NCBI GenBank assembly: GCA_030066665.1
Contig: JASJBD010000054.1
Coordinates: 1-54,116 of the forward strand
Source of the DNA: Gammaproteobacteria bacterium
Lineage (GTDB): Bacteria; Pseudomonadota; Gammaproteobacteria; Steroidobacterales; GCA-2729495
Direction: 5' to 3'
DNA length: 54,116 nucleotides
Part shown: positions 43,088-54,116 of the stretch, piece after piece
Layout: every line of letters begins with the position of its first letter
How positions within the stretch are numbered: position 1 is the stretch's first letter
Notes under the pieces: generated by a model
Told to the model about the DNA's origin: nothing
Databases searched by the model: none
The model's input: only the letters and a program-made list of their open reading frames with translations
Translations under genes and position numbers: made by a program

Positions 43088-44769
43088 GCGGCGGTCCGCG
43101 CAAAGTTCGACTGCGCGGGCAGGACCTGCTGCACGATCCGCTGCTGAACAAAGGCTCCGGCTTCACCGCGGACGAGCGCCGGGCGTTCGGTCTCGAGGGC
43201 CTGATACCGCAGGGCTATATGACGATCGACGAACAGGCCGAGCGGGACTACCGCAACCTGGTCCGCTACGGCGATCCGTTGCAGAAATACGTGTTTCTTG
43301 CGTCCCTGCAGGACCGCAATGAGCACCTGTACTTTCGGGTGTTACGCGATCACCTCGCGGAACTCATGCCAATCGTCTATACGCCCACCGTCGGGCTGGC
43401 GACCCAACGGTTCAGCCGAGTGTTCCAGCGCGGTCGCGGCGTGTGGATCACGCCCGACATGCAGGGGCGCATTGCCGAGGTGTTGTCCAATTGGGTCGGT
43501 GACCGGGAGGTCCGCCTGATCGTCGCGACCGACAACGAAGCCATTCTCGGCATTGGTGACCAGGGCGCCGGCGGCATGGCCATAGCCATTGGCAAGCTGG
43601 CGCTCTACACGGCCGGCGCGGGCGTGGACCCGGCGGCCGTCTTGCCGATCAGCCTCGATGTCGGCACGGACAATGAGGATCTTCTCAACGATCCTGTCTA
43701 CCTGGGCTGGCGAGAAAAGCGTTTACGTGGAGATGCTTACGACACATTGCTCGACGAGTTTGTAAGTGCTGTGCAGACCTGTTTCCCTGGCGCGATGGTG
43801 CAGTGGGAGGACTTCCGCAAAGACAACGCCTTGCGTGTCCTCGATCGCTACGTCGACCGGATCCCATCGTTCAACGACGACATCCAGGGCACGGGTGCCG
43901 TCGCACTGGCCGGGATCCTCAGCGCGGAGCGGGTGCACGGGCGGCACCTGGCCGACGAGCGCATCGTCATACTGGGCGCCGGGGCCGCTGGCCTGGGTAT
44001 TACGCGACAGGTCCGGGCGGGCCTGATCGCCGGCGGATGTAGCGCAGAGGACGCGCGTCATGCGATCGCAACGCTGGACCGCCGCGGTCTGCTGGTCGAC
44101 AACGCCCAGATCACAGACGCTTACAAGCAGGAACTGGCCTGGGATCCCGCCGTGGCAGCGGCGCGTGGCCTACATGGCACCCGCGACCTGGCAGCCGTCG
44201 TGGAGCAGTTCCAGCCAACCGTGTTGATCGGCACATCCGGGCAACCGGGTGCGTTCAGCGAGGAAATCGTGCGCGCTGTCGCGGCACAAACGGAACGGCC
44301 CCTGATCATGCCGTTGTCGAACCCGTCCGACCTGTCGGAGGCCAAACCGTCCGACTTGCTGGCCTGGACGGCCGGACGCGCCCTGATCAGCACCGGCAGT
44401 CCATTCCCGGATGTGCATTGGGGCGATCGGCGGGTGCAGATCGGGCAGGGCAACAATGCCTTCATTTTCCCCGGTGTCGGCCTGGCCGTGCTGGTCGGCG
44501 GCATCAATCGCGTGACAGACGCGCTGTTTTTTGAAGCTGCGAAAGCACTGTCCGCGGTGGTCACCCCGCAGGAACTCGACAGCGGACTCCTGTATCCGCG
44601 TATCGAGAGATTGCACGATGCATCCGCGGCCGTCGCGCGGCAGGTACTCAACTATGCAGTCGCAGAGGGACTGTGTGGCATCGAACCGGATACCGATATC
44701 GATAAGTTGCTCGCCGCCGGCAGCTGGGAGCCGGTGTACTCGGCGTACCAGCCTGCGGCAACAGCGTGA
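43084..44769 (+). CDS. maeA: NAD-dependent malic enzyme
   Basis: 561 residues (E. coli MaeA 565). Signatures: QDRNEHLYFRVL, MPIVYTPTVG (catalytic Tyr), ATDNEAILGIGDQGAGGMAI, FNDDIQGTGAVALAG (metal ligands) and ILGAGAAGLGI (NAD). It decarboxylates malate to pyruvate. Its ATG overlaps the ccmI stop, so a central-carbon enzyme is translationally coupled to the cytochrome operon. Cofactor preference for NAD is by similarity. Confidence 0.94.
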   Translation: MSGGPRKVRLRGQDLLHDPLLNKGSGFTADERRAFGLEGLIPQGYMTIDEQAERDYRNLVRYGDPLQKYVFLASLQDRNEHLYFRVLRDHLAELMPIVYTPTVGLATQRFSRVFQRGRGVWITPDMQGRIAEVLSNWVGDREVRLIVATDNEAILGIGDQGAGGMAIAIGKLALYTAGAGVDPAAVLPISLDVGTDNEDLLNDPVYLGWREKRLRGDAYDTLLDEFVSAVQTCFPGAMVQWEDFRKDNALRVLDRYVDRIPSFNDDIQGTGAVALAGILSAERVHGRHLADERIVILGAGAAGLGITRQVRAGLIAGGCSAEDARHAIATLDRRGLLVDNAQITDAYKQELAWDPAVAAARGLHGTRDLAAVVEQFQPTVLIGTSGQPGAFSEEIVRAVAAQTERPLIMPLSNPSDLSEAKPSDLLAWTAGRALISTGSPFPDVHWGDRRVQIGQGNNAFIFPGVGLAVLVGGINRVTDALFFEAAKALSAVVTPQELDSGLLYPRIERLHDASAAVARQVLNYAVAEGLCGIEPDTDIDKLLAAGSWEPVYSAYQPAATA

Positions 44770-44774
44770 CTGAC

Positions 44775-44797
44775 GGGGCGCCCGCGAGGGGCGCCCC
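44775..44797. terminator. GC-rich hairpin between convergent genes
   Basis: GGGGCGCCC (44775-44783) and GGGCGCCCC (44789-44797) form a 9-bp stem around a 5-base loop, six bases after the maeA stop. There is no T-run, so efficiency as an intrinsic terminator is uncertain; it could serve both directions. Confidence 0.55.
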
Positions 44798-44805
44798 GGT
44801 AGGGA

Positions 44806-45483
44806 TCAGGCGGCAACCTGTTCGATAGCGATGCTGCCAAGCGCCGACTTCTCCAGAGCCACGGCTAACTGCGGATCAATAGCCAGCGAGGAGAGCAGGT
44901 CCTCCAGATATTTCAGCCGGCACCATTGATCAGGTGCGACCGCCAGGAGTGACGCTAGATACAGTGCAGCTGCCTCTTCCGTATTGCGCGCCAGCATGGC
45001 CACCCTGACGGGATCGGCGGGCGAACACAGCCATTCCATGACCAGGTCACGCTCGTTGTCACCGATACCGTGGCCCCGGAGGACCGCATCGATTCGCTCG
45101 ACTTTCGCGTTGTCGATGGCAGCATCGTCCTTTGCGGCTGTCACCATCGCCTGCAGCAGGTTCCGGCTCAGTCGTTGCCGTGCCTCGACATCCGCAGGCT
45201 CCGGCAGAAAGCGCCGGCGGGCGGCGTCGAACGCTGTCGCCAAGCCACGGCTCGTGCCGACTTCGTGAAGCGAGGCCATTGCCTCGGGAAATCTCAGCCG
45301 GTAGCGGCGATAAGCCTGGTAGGTCATGTCGCCCAATACCTCTAATCCGCTTCCGTGTCCGGGAGTGCCTGAGGTCGCGGGGCCGGTCTTCGCGCGCAAC
45401 TCAGCCAGCAGGCCGCTGGCCACCACGCTTCCGGTGAATCCGCTGTCAAACGCATCTGCTTTCAGTAGCTGCTGTACATCCAT
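44806..45483 (-). CDS. DUF533 / TerB-like protein
   Basis: 225 residues. The C-terminal half has the TerB-like helical pattern of the YebE/DUF533 family (LLQAMVTAAKDDAAIDNAKV then ERIDAVL, and LVMEWLCSPADP then VRVAMLARNTEEAAALYLAS). No membrane helix is visible, unlike YebE. Function unknown; TerB-like domains are linked to envelope stress and metal resistance. It is convergent with maeA and has its own upstream region of about 200 bases. Confidence 0.72.
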   Translation of the reverse strand: MDVQQLLKADAFDSGFTGSVVASGLLAELRAKTGPATSGTPGHGSGLEVLGDMTYQAYRRYRLRFPEAMASLHEVGTSRGLATAFDAARRRFLPEPADVEARQRLSRNLLQAMVTAAKDDAAIDNAKVERIDAVLRGHGIGDNERDLVMEWLCSPADPVRVAMLARNTEEAAALYLASLLAVAPDQWCRLKYLEDLLSSLAIDPQLAVALEKSALGSIAIEQVAA

Positions 45484-45651
45484 GTTCGTATCGCTCCAGT
45501 TATCGTGTAAGGACGCAGAGTAGATTAAGGCGTACTTTCGAGAAAGCCGTTCTTATCGACGCAATTACTCGGGAATGCCGATGCTTTGTTTCAGTGGCGT
45601 GGGAGCGCGCTACTGTGGGCCTGATCCGATGGTGATTGGCTAATTTAACAT

Positions 45652-45675
45652 AATATACATTATACGCTTAATATC
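45652..45675 (-). promoter_or_regulatory. A+T-rich promoter-like tract upstream of the DUF533 gene
   Basis: On the minus strand 45664-45659 reads TATAAT within an A+T-rich tract (45640-45675) that contrasts with the GC-rich surroundings. A 5-bp inverted repeat ATAAT/ATTAT overlaps it. No clear -35 is visible, and the gene start is about 170 bases downstream. The rest of 45484-45692 shows nothing else. Confidence 0.3.
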
Positions 45676-45692
45676 GGGATGCCCGGGACCCC

Positions 45693-47465
45693 CTACAGTG
45701 GCCACACGGCCAGGATTGTCGGCACGGCCACCACGATCACCAGGATTTCGAGCGGCACCCCCATCCGCCAGTAGTCCCCGAACCGGTAACCACCCGGGCC
45801 GAGAATCAACGTGTTGTTCTTGTGGCCGATTGGGGTCAGGAACGCACTGGATGCCGCGACGGCAACGCCCATCAGGAACGGGTCCGGACTCACGTTCAAC
45901 CGGGCGGCGATGTCGATGGCAATCGGCGCTGCAATGACCGCTGTGGCCGTGTTGTTCATCACGTCGGACAGCGTCATCGTAATGACGATCAACAATGTCA
46001 GCACGACGACTGGCGAATAACCGGCCGCCAGATCGACAATGCCGCCGGCAATCAATGCCGTGCCACCGGTCGTCTGCAACGCCGTGCCGATCGGGATCAT
46101 CGACCCCAGCAACACGATCACCGGCCATTCCACCGACTCGTAGACATCCCTCGCCGGCACGATATTGGTTAGCACCATGAAAGCGACCACGCAGCCAAGC
46201 GCCACAGGCAGATACACCACACCGAAACTCGCCAGCAGAATGGCGAGTGCAAAGGCGCCCACCGCGAGCCCGGCCTTGTGGCGTTGAATCACACGGTGCC
46301 CGCGATCCTTCAGCGGCAGGCAGCCCAGGCGGTTCGTGACATCGGTCAGGTTGTCCTCGCCGCCAAGAAACAGCAGCACGTCCCCCGGACGAATCTCCAG
46401 GTGCCGCACGCGCTCGCGGAAGCGCTTTCCTTCGCGTGAGACCCCAACCAGCGCCACGCCGTACCGGCGCAACAAGCGCACTGACAGCGCCGTCCGGCCC
46501 GCCAGCCGGGACGTTTCCGGTACGACCACCTCGGTCAGTGCCAGGTCTTCTTCCTGGAGTGCTTTGCTGCCGCTACCGACGTAGTTGAGCTGTAATGCAC
46601 CGAGCACCTCTTCGATGCTCTCGGGACTGGCCTCCAGCACCAGGATGTCGCCGGCGCGGATTTCTTCCCGGCGCGCCATGCCCGGCATGCGTCGGCCGTT
46701 GCGAATCAAACCGACGATCTCCGCGTCACTCTCGGCCACGGCCTCGTCCAGGTCGCGCACCCGCTGGCCAATGACCTTGGATTTCTCCGGCACCGACAGT
46801 TCGGCGATATAGTCCGCCAGTTCGAACAGATCCTCGGAGCCTTTCGAATCCTTGCGCCCCGCTGGCAGTAGCCGCCACCCGATCAGCGCGACGAACAGCA
46901 CGCCGGCAACCGCGCACGCCAGTCCGACCGGGGCGAAGTCGAACATGCGATAGGACTCACCCAGTTCGGTGGCGCGGAATTCCGCGATGATGATGTTCGG
47001 TGGCGTCCCGATCAGCGTGATCATGCCGCCCAGGATCGAGGCAAACGACAACGGCATGAGGCTTAGTGACGGGCTGCGTTTCGCCTTGCGTGCCGCCTGC
47101 AAATCCACCGGCATCAGCAATGCCAGCGCGGCGACATTGTTCATCACCGCTGATAGCGCGGCCGCCACCGCCGACATGATGCTGATATGCGCACTCAATC
47201 GGCGGCTGGCGTCGACGACGTGGCGCACCAGCAGCTCGATCACGCCGGAATTCGACAGGCCGCGACTGATGATCAGCACCAGCGCGATGATGACGGTGGC
47301 CGGATGACCAAATCCCGAGAACGCCTGCGACACCGGTACCAGGCCGGCCAGCAAGGCCACCAGCAGTGCGACGAATGCCACCAGGTCATACCGCCAGCGG
47401 CCCCAGATCAACAGCGCAAAGACGCACACCAGCAGCGCGAACAGTAAACCTTGCTCGAGCGTCAT
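45693..47465 (-). CDS. SLC13/ArsB-type permease with two TrkA-C domains
   Basis: 590 residues. N-terminal and C-terminal membrane halves (ALLVCVFALLIWGRW, MNNVAALALLMPVD, LIGTPPNIIIAEFRA; SDVMNNTATAVIAAP, FLTPIGHKNNTLILGPGGY) flank two soluble RCK_C domains (RDLDEAVAESDAEIVGLIRN; TALSVRLLRRYGVALVGVSRE). This is the SAC/SLC13 anion symporter architecture; likely ions are sulphate, carboxylates or similar. The ATG at 47465 overlaps the ATPase stop (ATGA); the longer frame reads into the ATPase and is rejected. Confidence 0.9.
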   Translation of the reverse strand: MTLEQGLLFALLVCVFALLIWGRWRYDLVAFVALLVALLAGLVPVSQAFSGFGHPATVIIALVLIISRGLSNSGVIELLVRHVVDASRRLSAHISIMSAVAAALSAVMNNVAALALLMPVDLQAARKAKRSPSLSLMPLSFASILGGMITLIGTPPNIIIAEFRATELGESYRMFDFAPVGLACAVAGVLFVALIGWRLLPAGRKDSKGSEDLFELADYIAELSVPEKSKVIGQRVRDLDEAVAESDAEIVGLIRNGRRMPGMARREEIRAGDILVLEASPESIEEVLGALQLNYVGSGSKALQEEDLALTEVVVPETSRLAGRTALSVRLLRRYGVALVGVSREGKRFRERVRHLEIRPGDVLLFLGGEDNLTDVTNRLGCLPLKDRGHRVIQRHKAGLAVGAFALAILLASFGVVYLPVALGCVVAFMVLTNIVPARDVYESVEWPVIVLLGSMIPIGTALQTTGGTALIAGGIVDLAAGYSPVVVLTLLIVITMTLSDVMNNTATAVIAAPIAIDIAARLNVSPDPFLMGVAVAASSAFLTPIGHKNNTLILGPGGYRFGDYWRMGVPLEILVIVVAVPTILAVWPL

Positions 47466-50134
47466 TGCTGGATCCGCCAGCGCCAAAAGGCTTTCGTCAG
47501 TTCGAGCGCGGGCAGGATCGATACGGCCGCCGCGACGACTACGATCCAGTCCCGTGCCTCCAGCGCAACGGTGCCAAACGCGGCCTGCAACCACGGGCTG
47601 TAGATCAGAGCGAGCAATGCCGCGAGTTCCAGGACGATCGCGAGGTTCAGCCAGCGATTGGCAAACGGTCGGTGGAAAAACCACTGGCGCGGCACCCGGA
47701 AGCTGTAGGCCTGGCAGAACTCGATCAGGATCAGGCAGGCAAAACACATGCTCATCGCTGTAGCCTGACTGTGCCCGGCCGAGCCGGCCCACAGGTAGAC
47801 GCCGAGCGTCGCGGCCGTGGTCCAGGCACCGCCCACCACCAGCAACAGCATGAATTTCTGATCGAAGATGCCGGACACGGGATCCCGCGGCGGCCGATTC
47901 ATCACATCGGCTTCCGCGGGTTCGGCGGCCAGCGCGACCGCCGGTGGACCGTCGGTCGCCAGATTCACGAACAGCAGTTGCACCGCACTGAGCGGCAGCC
48001 CGCGCCCCAACACGGTGGCACCCGCCACGAGACCGATTTCACCGAGATTGGTCGTGAGCATTAACACGATAAATTTCTTGATGTTGTCGTAGATTTTTCT
48101 ACCTTCTTCTATCGCTGCGACGATGGTTGCGAAGTTATCGTCGGCCAGTGTCATGTCCGCCGCCTCGCGGCTGACCTCAGTACCGGTAATCCCCATCGCG
48201 ATGCCGACATTCGCGCTTCGCAGCGCCGGTGCATCGTTGATGCCGTCGCCGGTCATGGCCACGATCTCGCCACGGGCCTGCCAGGCATCCACGATGCGCA
48301 GTTTGTGTTCCGGCGATACGCGCGCGTAGATGTCGATGGATTCAACTTCTTCGCACAGTTGCTGGTCCGACAATGCGCTCAGGTCCGGGCCAGTCAGCAC
48401 CCGGCCGCCCGCCAACAGACCCAGCTCGGCACCAATTGCACGGGCTGTCTCCGGGTGGTCACCCGTGATCATTACGCTCCGCACCCCGGCTTCATTACAG
48501 CGCGCAATGGCAGCCGCGGCCTCAGGCCGCGGCGGATCCTGGATGCCGGCCAGACCGAGCAGACAGAGTTCCTGGTCAGCATTCTCAATCGACTCGGTCC
48601 GGCGGCTGGCGACCGCCAGCACGCGCAGCCCCTCCCCGGCCATCGCCCGGGCTTCCCCCAACCAATACTCCCGGCGTGCTGCCGCCAGCGGCTGCTCGCC
48701 CTGCGCGGTCACTTCGGCCTCGCACAGGCCCAGCACGACCTCCGGCGCACCCTTCGTGTATGCGCGTCCTCCATCACTACTTTTAACCAGTACTGTCATG
48801 TACTTACGCTCTGAACTGAAGGGGATTTCGTCGATACGCGGCTGTTCCTGACCGAGGCGAATCGGGTCCTGTCCGTGCTCGACCGCGGCCTGCACCAGGG
48901 CGGCCTCGGTCGGGTCACCCGCCACGGACCAGCCATCCTCTTCGCGTTCCGGACGGGCGTCAGACGCGAGCGCGCCGGCGGCCAGAAAGTCCGCGAGATG
49001 CGGGTTTGGTTGCCCCGTCTCGGTGGCAACGGCTTCCAGGTCCACCGTGAGGTCGGCCAGCAGGACACGTCTCAGTGTCATGCGATCCTGGGTCAGCGTG
49101 CCTGTCTTGTCGGTGCAGATCACCGTGACGCTGCCAAGCGTCTCGACTGCAGGCAGATGGCGGATCAGCGCCTGACGGCGCGCCATCCGCTGGACGCCGA
49201 GCGACAGCCCGATCGTCACGACGGCTGGCAGCGCTTCGGGGACCACTGCGACGCCCAGCGCAATGCCAAATATCAGCATCTCGAGCAACGGCGCGCCCCG
49301 CAGCAGCCCGGATACCAGCACGGCGACCGCAACGATCGCGGCTATCCCGGCGAGCAGCCGCGCGAGCCGCCGCAACCTGACCTGCAGCGGCGTCTCGTCC
49401 CGTTCGACCGTTTGCAACAGGCGCGCCAGTCGCCCCATCTCGGTCGCGGCGCCGGTCGCGACCACCACGCCCGCGCCCCGGCCATAGCTCACCAACGTGC
49501 CGGCCCAGCCCATGTTGCACTGATCACCGAGTGGGAGATCGGCATCGCTCGCAAACGGTTCGGGGGACTTGTCGACGGGCTCCGATTCCCCGGTGAGGGC
49601 TGACTCTTCGACGCGCAGGTTCGCGCATTCAAGCAGGCGGAGATCGGCGGGCACGCGATCGCCGGCCTGCAACAGCAGCCGGTCACCCGGGACCAGTTCG
49701 CGCGCCGGAATGCTCTGCTGGTGCCCGCTGCGAATCACGCGGGCTCGCGGCGCCGCCAGTTGTCGCAAGGCATCGAGGGCCTTGATCGCCCGAGTTTCCT
49801 GCGCGAAACCCAGCGCCGCGGAAAATGCGACGATGACAAAGATGGCGGCGGACTCCACCACCTGGCCCAGGCCGGCAGAGATCGTCGCGGCGATCAGCAG
49901 TATCGGCAGCAGCGGGTTCCTGAACTGGCTGAGCAAACGCTTCGCCCAGCCGGGTCCTGCCCCCTTCGGCAGCTCGTTGGGTCCGACGCGCTGCAGGCGC
50001 GCCGCGACCTCGGCCGGCTGAAGCCCGGCTGGCGGACTCTCCAGTGCGGCTTCAACGTCGGCACCCGGCAACTGGTGCCAGGGTCGTTGCGTGTTGCTGG
50101 CGCTGTCCTCGGCGGCCTCGTCCGCAGCGGTCAC
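47462..50134 (-). CDS. P-type cation-transporting ATPase (P2 type)
   Basis: 890 residues from a GTG start. N-terminal cation ATPase domain (PWHQLPGADVEAALE, LQRVGPNELPKG), TGES as LTGESEPVDKS, phosphorylation Asp342 in CTDKTGTLT, nucleotide site KGAPEVVLGLC, hinge MTGDGINDAPALR, and six C-terminal helices. The TM4 motif is VVPEALPAVV, so a Ca2+, Na+ or Mn2+ pump of the SERCA/PMR-like group is likelier than a heavy-metal P1B pump; no N-terminal metal-binding domain is present. Coupled by overlap to the SLC13-type permease. Confidence 0.9.
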   Translation of the reverse strand: MTAADEAAEDSASNTQRPWHQLPGADVEAALESPPAGLQPAEVAARLQRVGPNELPKGAGPGWAKRLLSQFRNPLLPILLIAATISAGLGQVVESAAIFVIVAFSAALGFAQETRAIKALDALRQLAAPRARVIRSGHQQSIPARELVPGDRLLLQAGDRVPADLRLLECANLRVEESALTGESEPVDKSPEPFASDADLPLGDQCNMGWAGTLVSYGRGAGVVVATGAATEMGRLARLLQTVERDETPLQVRLRRLARLLAGIAAIVAVAVLVSGLLRGAPLLEMLIFGIALGVAVVPEALPAVVTIGLSLGVQRMARRQALIRHLPAVETLGSVTVICTDKTGTLTQDRMTLRRVLLADLTVDLEAVATETGQPNPHLADFLAAGALASDARPEREEDGWSVAGDPTEAALVQAAVEHGQDPIRLGQEQPRIDEIPFSSERKYMTVLVKSSDGGRAYTKGAPEVVLGLCEAEVTAQGEQPLAAARREYWLGEARAMAGEGLRVLAVASRRTESIENADQELCLLGLAGIQDPPRPEAAAAIARCNEAGVRSVMITGDHPETARAIGAELGLLAGGRVLTGPDLSALSDQQLCEEVESIDIYARVSPEHKLRIVDAWQARGEIVAMTGDGINDAPALRSANVGIAMGITGTEVSREAADMTLADDNFATIVAAIEEGRKIYDNIKKFIVLMLTTNLGEIGLVAGATVLGRGLPLSAVQLLFVNLATDGPPAVALAAEPAEADVMNRPPRDPVSGIFDQKFMLLLVVGGAWTTAATLGVYLWAGSAGHSQATAMSMCFACLILIEFCQAYSFRVPRQWFFHRPFANRWLNLAIVLELAALLALIYSPWLQAAFGTVALEARDWIVVVAAAVSILPALELTKAFWRWRIQQ

Positions 50135-50153
50135 GACGGACGCGCGAAGCGCT

Positions 50154-51479
50154 TCAGCGGCTTGCCGTCGCCGCTACCGGCGAACTGATTACGGCGACAA
50201 AGACTTCCTCGTTCTCCTGTTGCCAGGTCACGTAGGTTTGCCCGTCCGGGCCGTCCGCGGTCGCCGGGTAGGCGGAATTGCCCGGGGGCGTCGACAGCTC
50301 GCGCGGGGCACCGAGCGCGCCGTCATCGCTGGTCTCGGCGATGAACAGGCGCCGCGGCCCGTCGATCTTGGCCTGCCAGATCACGCGGACCTGGCCATTG
50401 CGGCCCATGCTCAACTGCGGGGCATCGGAGTACGGCGCATCGGCATGCACCTGCACGGGCGCGGCGAAGGTCTTGCCGCCATCCACGGAGTGGGTGAAAT
50501 AGACGCCCGGCGGATCTTCCCCGCCGGTATACGCAGCCGCGAAAATACGCTCACCATCGACCGCCATTTCAGTCGTCTTCAACGGGCAGCCATTGATGTC
50601 CCACCGCGCCATCGGCAAGCGGACCTCTGCCGGAAAGCTCGCGCCCAGGTTTGCCGACATCGCGATCGTGCTGTCACGACCGTCGCCGTAAATCTTGCGA
50701 TAACCCAGCAAGACCTGGTCCCCGGCAAAAGCCATCGTCAACTGACAGCAGGGACAAACCGCTCCGCCTTCGATGACCGCTTTTTCCTTGCTGAAGGTCT
50801 TGCCATCATCGCGGGACACCGCCATGTGCGCGGCCGCGCCATCGGCGTTATCCGCCATCTCGCCCACGTCCTGCCAGGCGGCATAGACGGAACCGTCCGG
50901 TCCCACCGCCATCGTGCCGAACGAGAATGTCGCCGCCAGGTTCTCACCCAGCAGGTCTTCCTGGTCGAAATCCGCCGGCCGGTTCAACGTGCGCCCAACC
51001 TCGAAGGTCTTGCCGTTGTCCGTCGACCGGGTGTACTTCGCCGATACGATGTCTTTGTCGGATTTTGCGGACGTGTCGTTGGCCGGATAGAAAACATGAA
51101 TTGTCCCGGTCGGACCCACGCCGATGCGCGGTTTGCTGACCGCAAATCCCCAGACTTCGCCGGACTCGCGATTGACACGCACCGGGTCCGACCAGGTGGC
51201 GCCGCCATCTTCGGAACGACTGAAGTACAGATCTGTCGAGGACCGGTGACTGTGCTCGCCGGGCTTGCGCGGTTTCGGCGGCGGCCGGTCCTTGGTCAGG
51301 CCCTTGTCCAGCCAGATCAGGTTGATCGCACCGTCGCGACCGACAGCGATTTCCGGGCTGATCGCACGGCGGCCCGGTTCGCTGACCTGTGTCCAGGCAT
51401 CACCAGCAAAACTTGCCCCAGCGTAGCCGCACAGAGCTGCGCCCAGGGCCGCGATCCATAGATGAAACGTTCGCTGCAT
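50154..51479 (-). CDS. Exported BNR/sialidase-fold protein with a CPCC motif
   Basis: 441 residues with signal peptide (LWIAALGAALCGYAGASFA). At least four Asp-box/BNR repeats are visible (SRSEDGGATWS, TRSTDNGKTFE, SRDDGKTFS, HSVDGGKTFA), giving a six-bladed propeller like sialidases. Catalytic sialidase residues are not evident. A VCPCCQL motif and a later DINGCPLKTTEM could bind a metal. It ends 19 bases before the P-type ATPase start, on the same strand, so a link with ion handling is possible. Confidence 0.8.
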   Translation of the reverse strand: MQRTFHLWIAALGAALCGYAGASFAGDAWTQVSEPGRRAISPEIAVGRDGAINLIWLDKGLTKDRPPPKPRKPGEHSHRSSTDLYFSRSEDGGATWSDPVRVNRESGEVWGFAVSKPRIGVGPTGTIHVFYPANDTSAKSDKDIVSAKYTRSTDNGKTFEVGRTLNRPADFDQEDLLGENLAATFSFGTMAVGPDGSVYAAWQDVGEMADNADGAAAHMAVSRDDGKTFSKEKAVIEGGAVCPCCQLTMAFAGDQVLLGYRKIYGDGRDSTIAMSANLGASFPAEVRLPMARWDINGCPLKTTEMAVDGERIFAAAYTGGEDPPGVYFTHSVDGGKTFAAPVQVHADAPYSDAPQLSMGRNGQVRVIWQAKIDGPRRLFIAETSDDGALGAPRELSTPPGNSAYPATADGPDGQTYVTWQQENEEVFVAVISSPVAATASR

Positions 51480-51600
51480 TGCTCATACCTCCGTGGCGGC
51501 GCGTCGCCCCTGCTCCGCCGTCTGCAGCCCAATTTTAACCCAGCTGCAGCGGACGTACCGCAGGCCCGGAACGTCGCAACCGTTCTTGATGACAGTCGTG

Positions 51601-51628
51601 TCGATTCCTGTTTGCGGTGCGGAATCGA
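51601..51628. repeat. Inverted repeat downstream of the RND gene
   Basis: TCGATTCC (51601-51608) and GGAATCGA (51621-51628), perfect, with a 12-base loop, starting 16 bases past the RND stop. No T-run follows. It may be a 3' hairpin; the rest of 51480-51644 shows nothing recognisable. Confidence 0.5.
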
Positions 51629-51644
51629 TAGACCGGTGCCCGGC

Positions 51645-54116
<2,472 letters not shown>

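Noticed and set aside
50154-51479. True sialidase
   Set aside because: Asp boxes are present, but I could not find the arginine triad, Tyr/Glu pair or FRIP motif of sialidases.

Overview
The window reads as chromosomal DNA of a high-GC Gram-negative bacterium, most likely a gammaproteobacterium. The evidence is a complete Ccm system I cytochrome c maturation operon, proteins close to E. coli TatD, MnmA, PurB, FumC, UvrC and PgsA, a fused aspartokinase-homoserine dehydrogenase, and proteins ending in the PEP-CTERM-like (VPLPA-type) sorting tail found in environmental proteobacteria. I cannot name the genus. Most of the window is ordinary, densely packed housekeeping DNA. No IS element, prophage, rRNA or CRISPR array was seen.

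Layout. 1-3325 (minus strand): a methyltransferase cut by a fold-back inverted repeat at the window start, a haloalkane dehalogenase, a P-loop protein and an HNH nuclease. 3483-7916 (plus): thrA-thrC without thrB between them, then a NERD-domain membrane protein. 7913-16202 (mostly minus): tatD, a TPR protein on the other strand, a sirtuin behind acnA, mnmA, an unknown protein and purB. 16360-19152 (plus): fumC, a Nudix CoA pyrophosphatase and mazG. 19149-21465 (minus): an NfeD protease with a slipin partner. 21569-26935 (plus): a metallo-beta-lactamase-fold enzyme, class II DAHP synthase, family 5 uracil-DNA glycosylase, uvrC and pgsA. tRNA-Gly, a lipoprotein gene and tRNA-Cys follow.

The most interesting stretch is 27819-32589. 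Two c-di-GMP-I (GEMM) riboswitches head a tandem set of four exported-protein genes. Three of the proteins end in the same VPLPA-type sorting tail, and the genes share terminator hairpins and a promoter-like element. This looks like a second-messenger-controlled surface or extracellular protein locus. It is visibly poorer in G+C than its surroundings and sits between tRNA-Cys and tRNA-Leu. The exosortase it would need is not in the window.

32637-36222: a membrane protein, a cytochrome P450, tRNA-Leu, an HPP-family protein and an FHA protein with a degenerate ATPase domain. 36433-44769: ccmABCDEFGHI with a malic enzyme overlapping its end, all plus strand with 4-base overlaps at most junctions. 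44806-54116 (minus): a DUF533/TerB-like protein, an SLC13-type permease overlapping a P-type cation ATPase, a BNR-repeat secreted protein with a CPCC motif, and a heavy-metal RND pump that runs off the window end.
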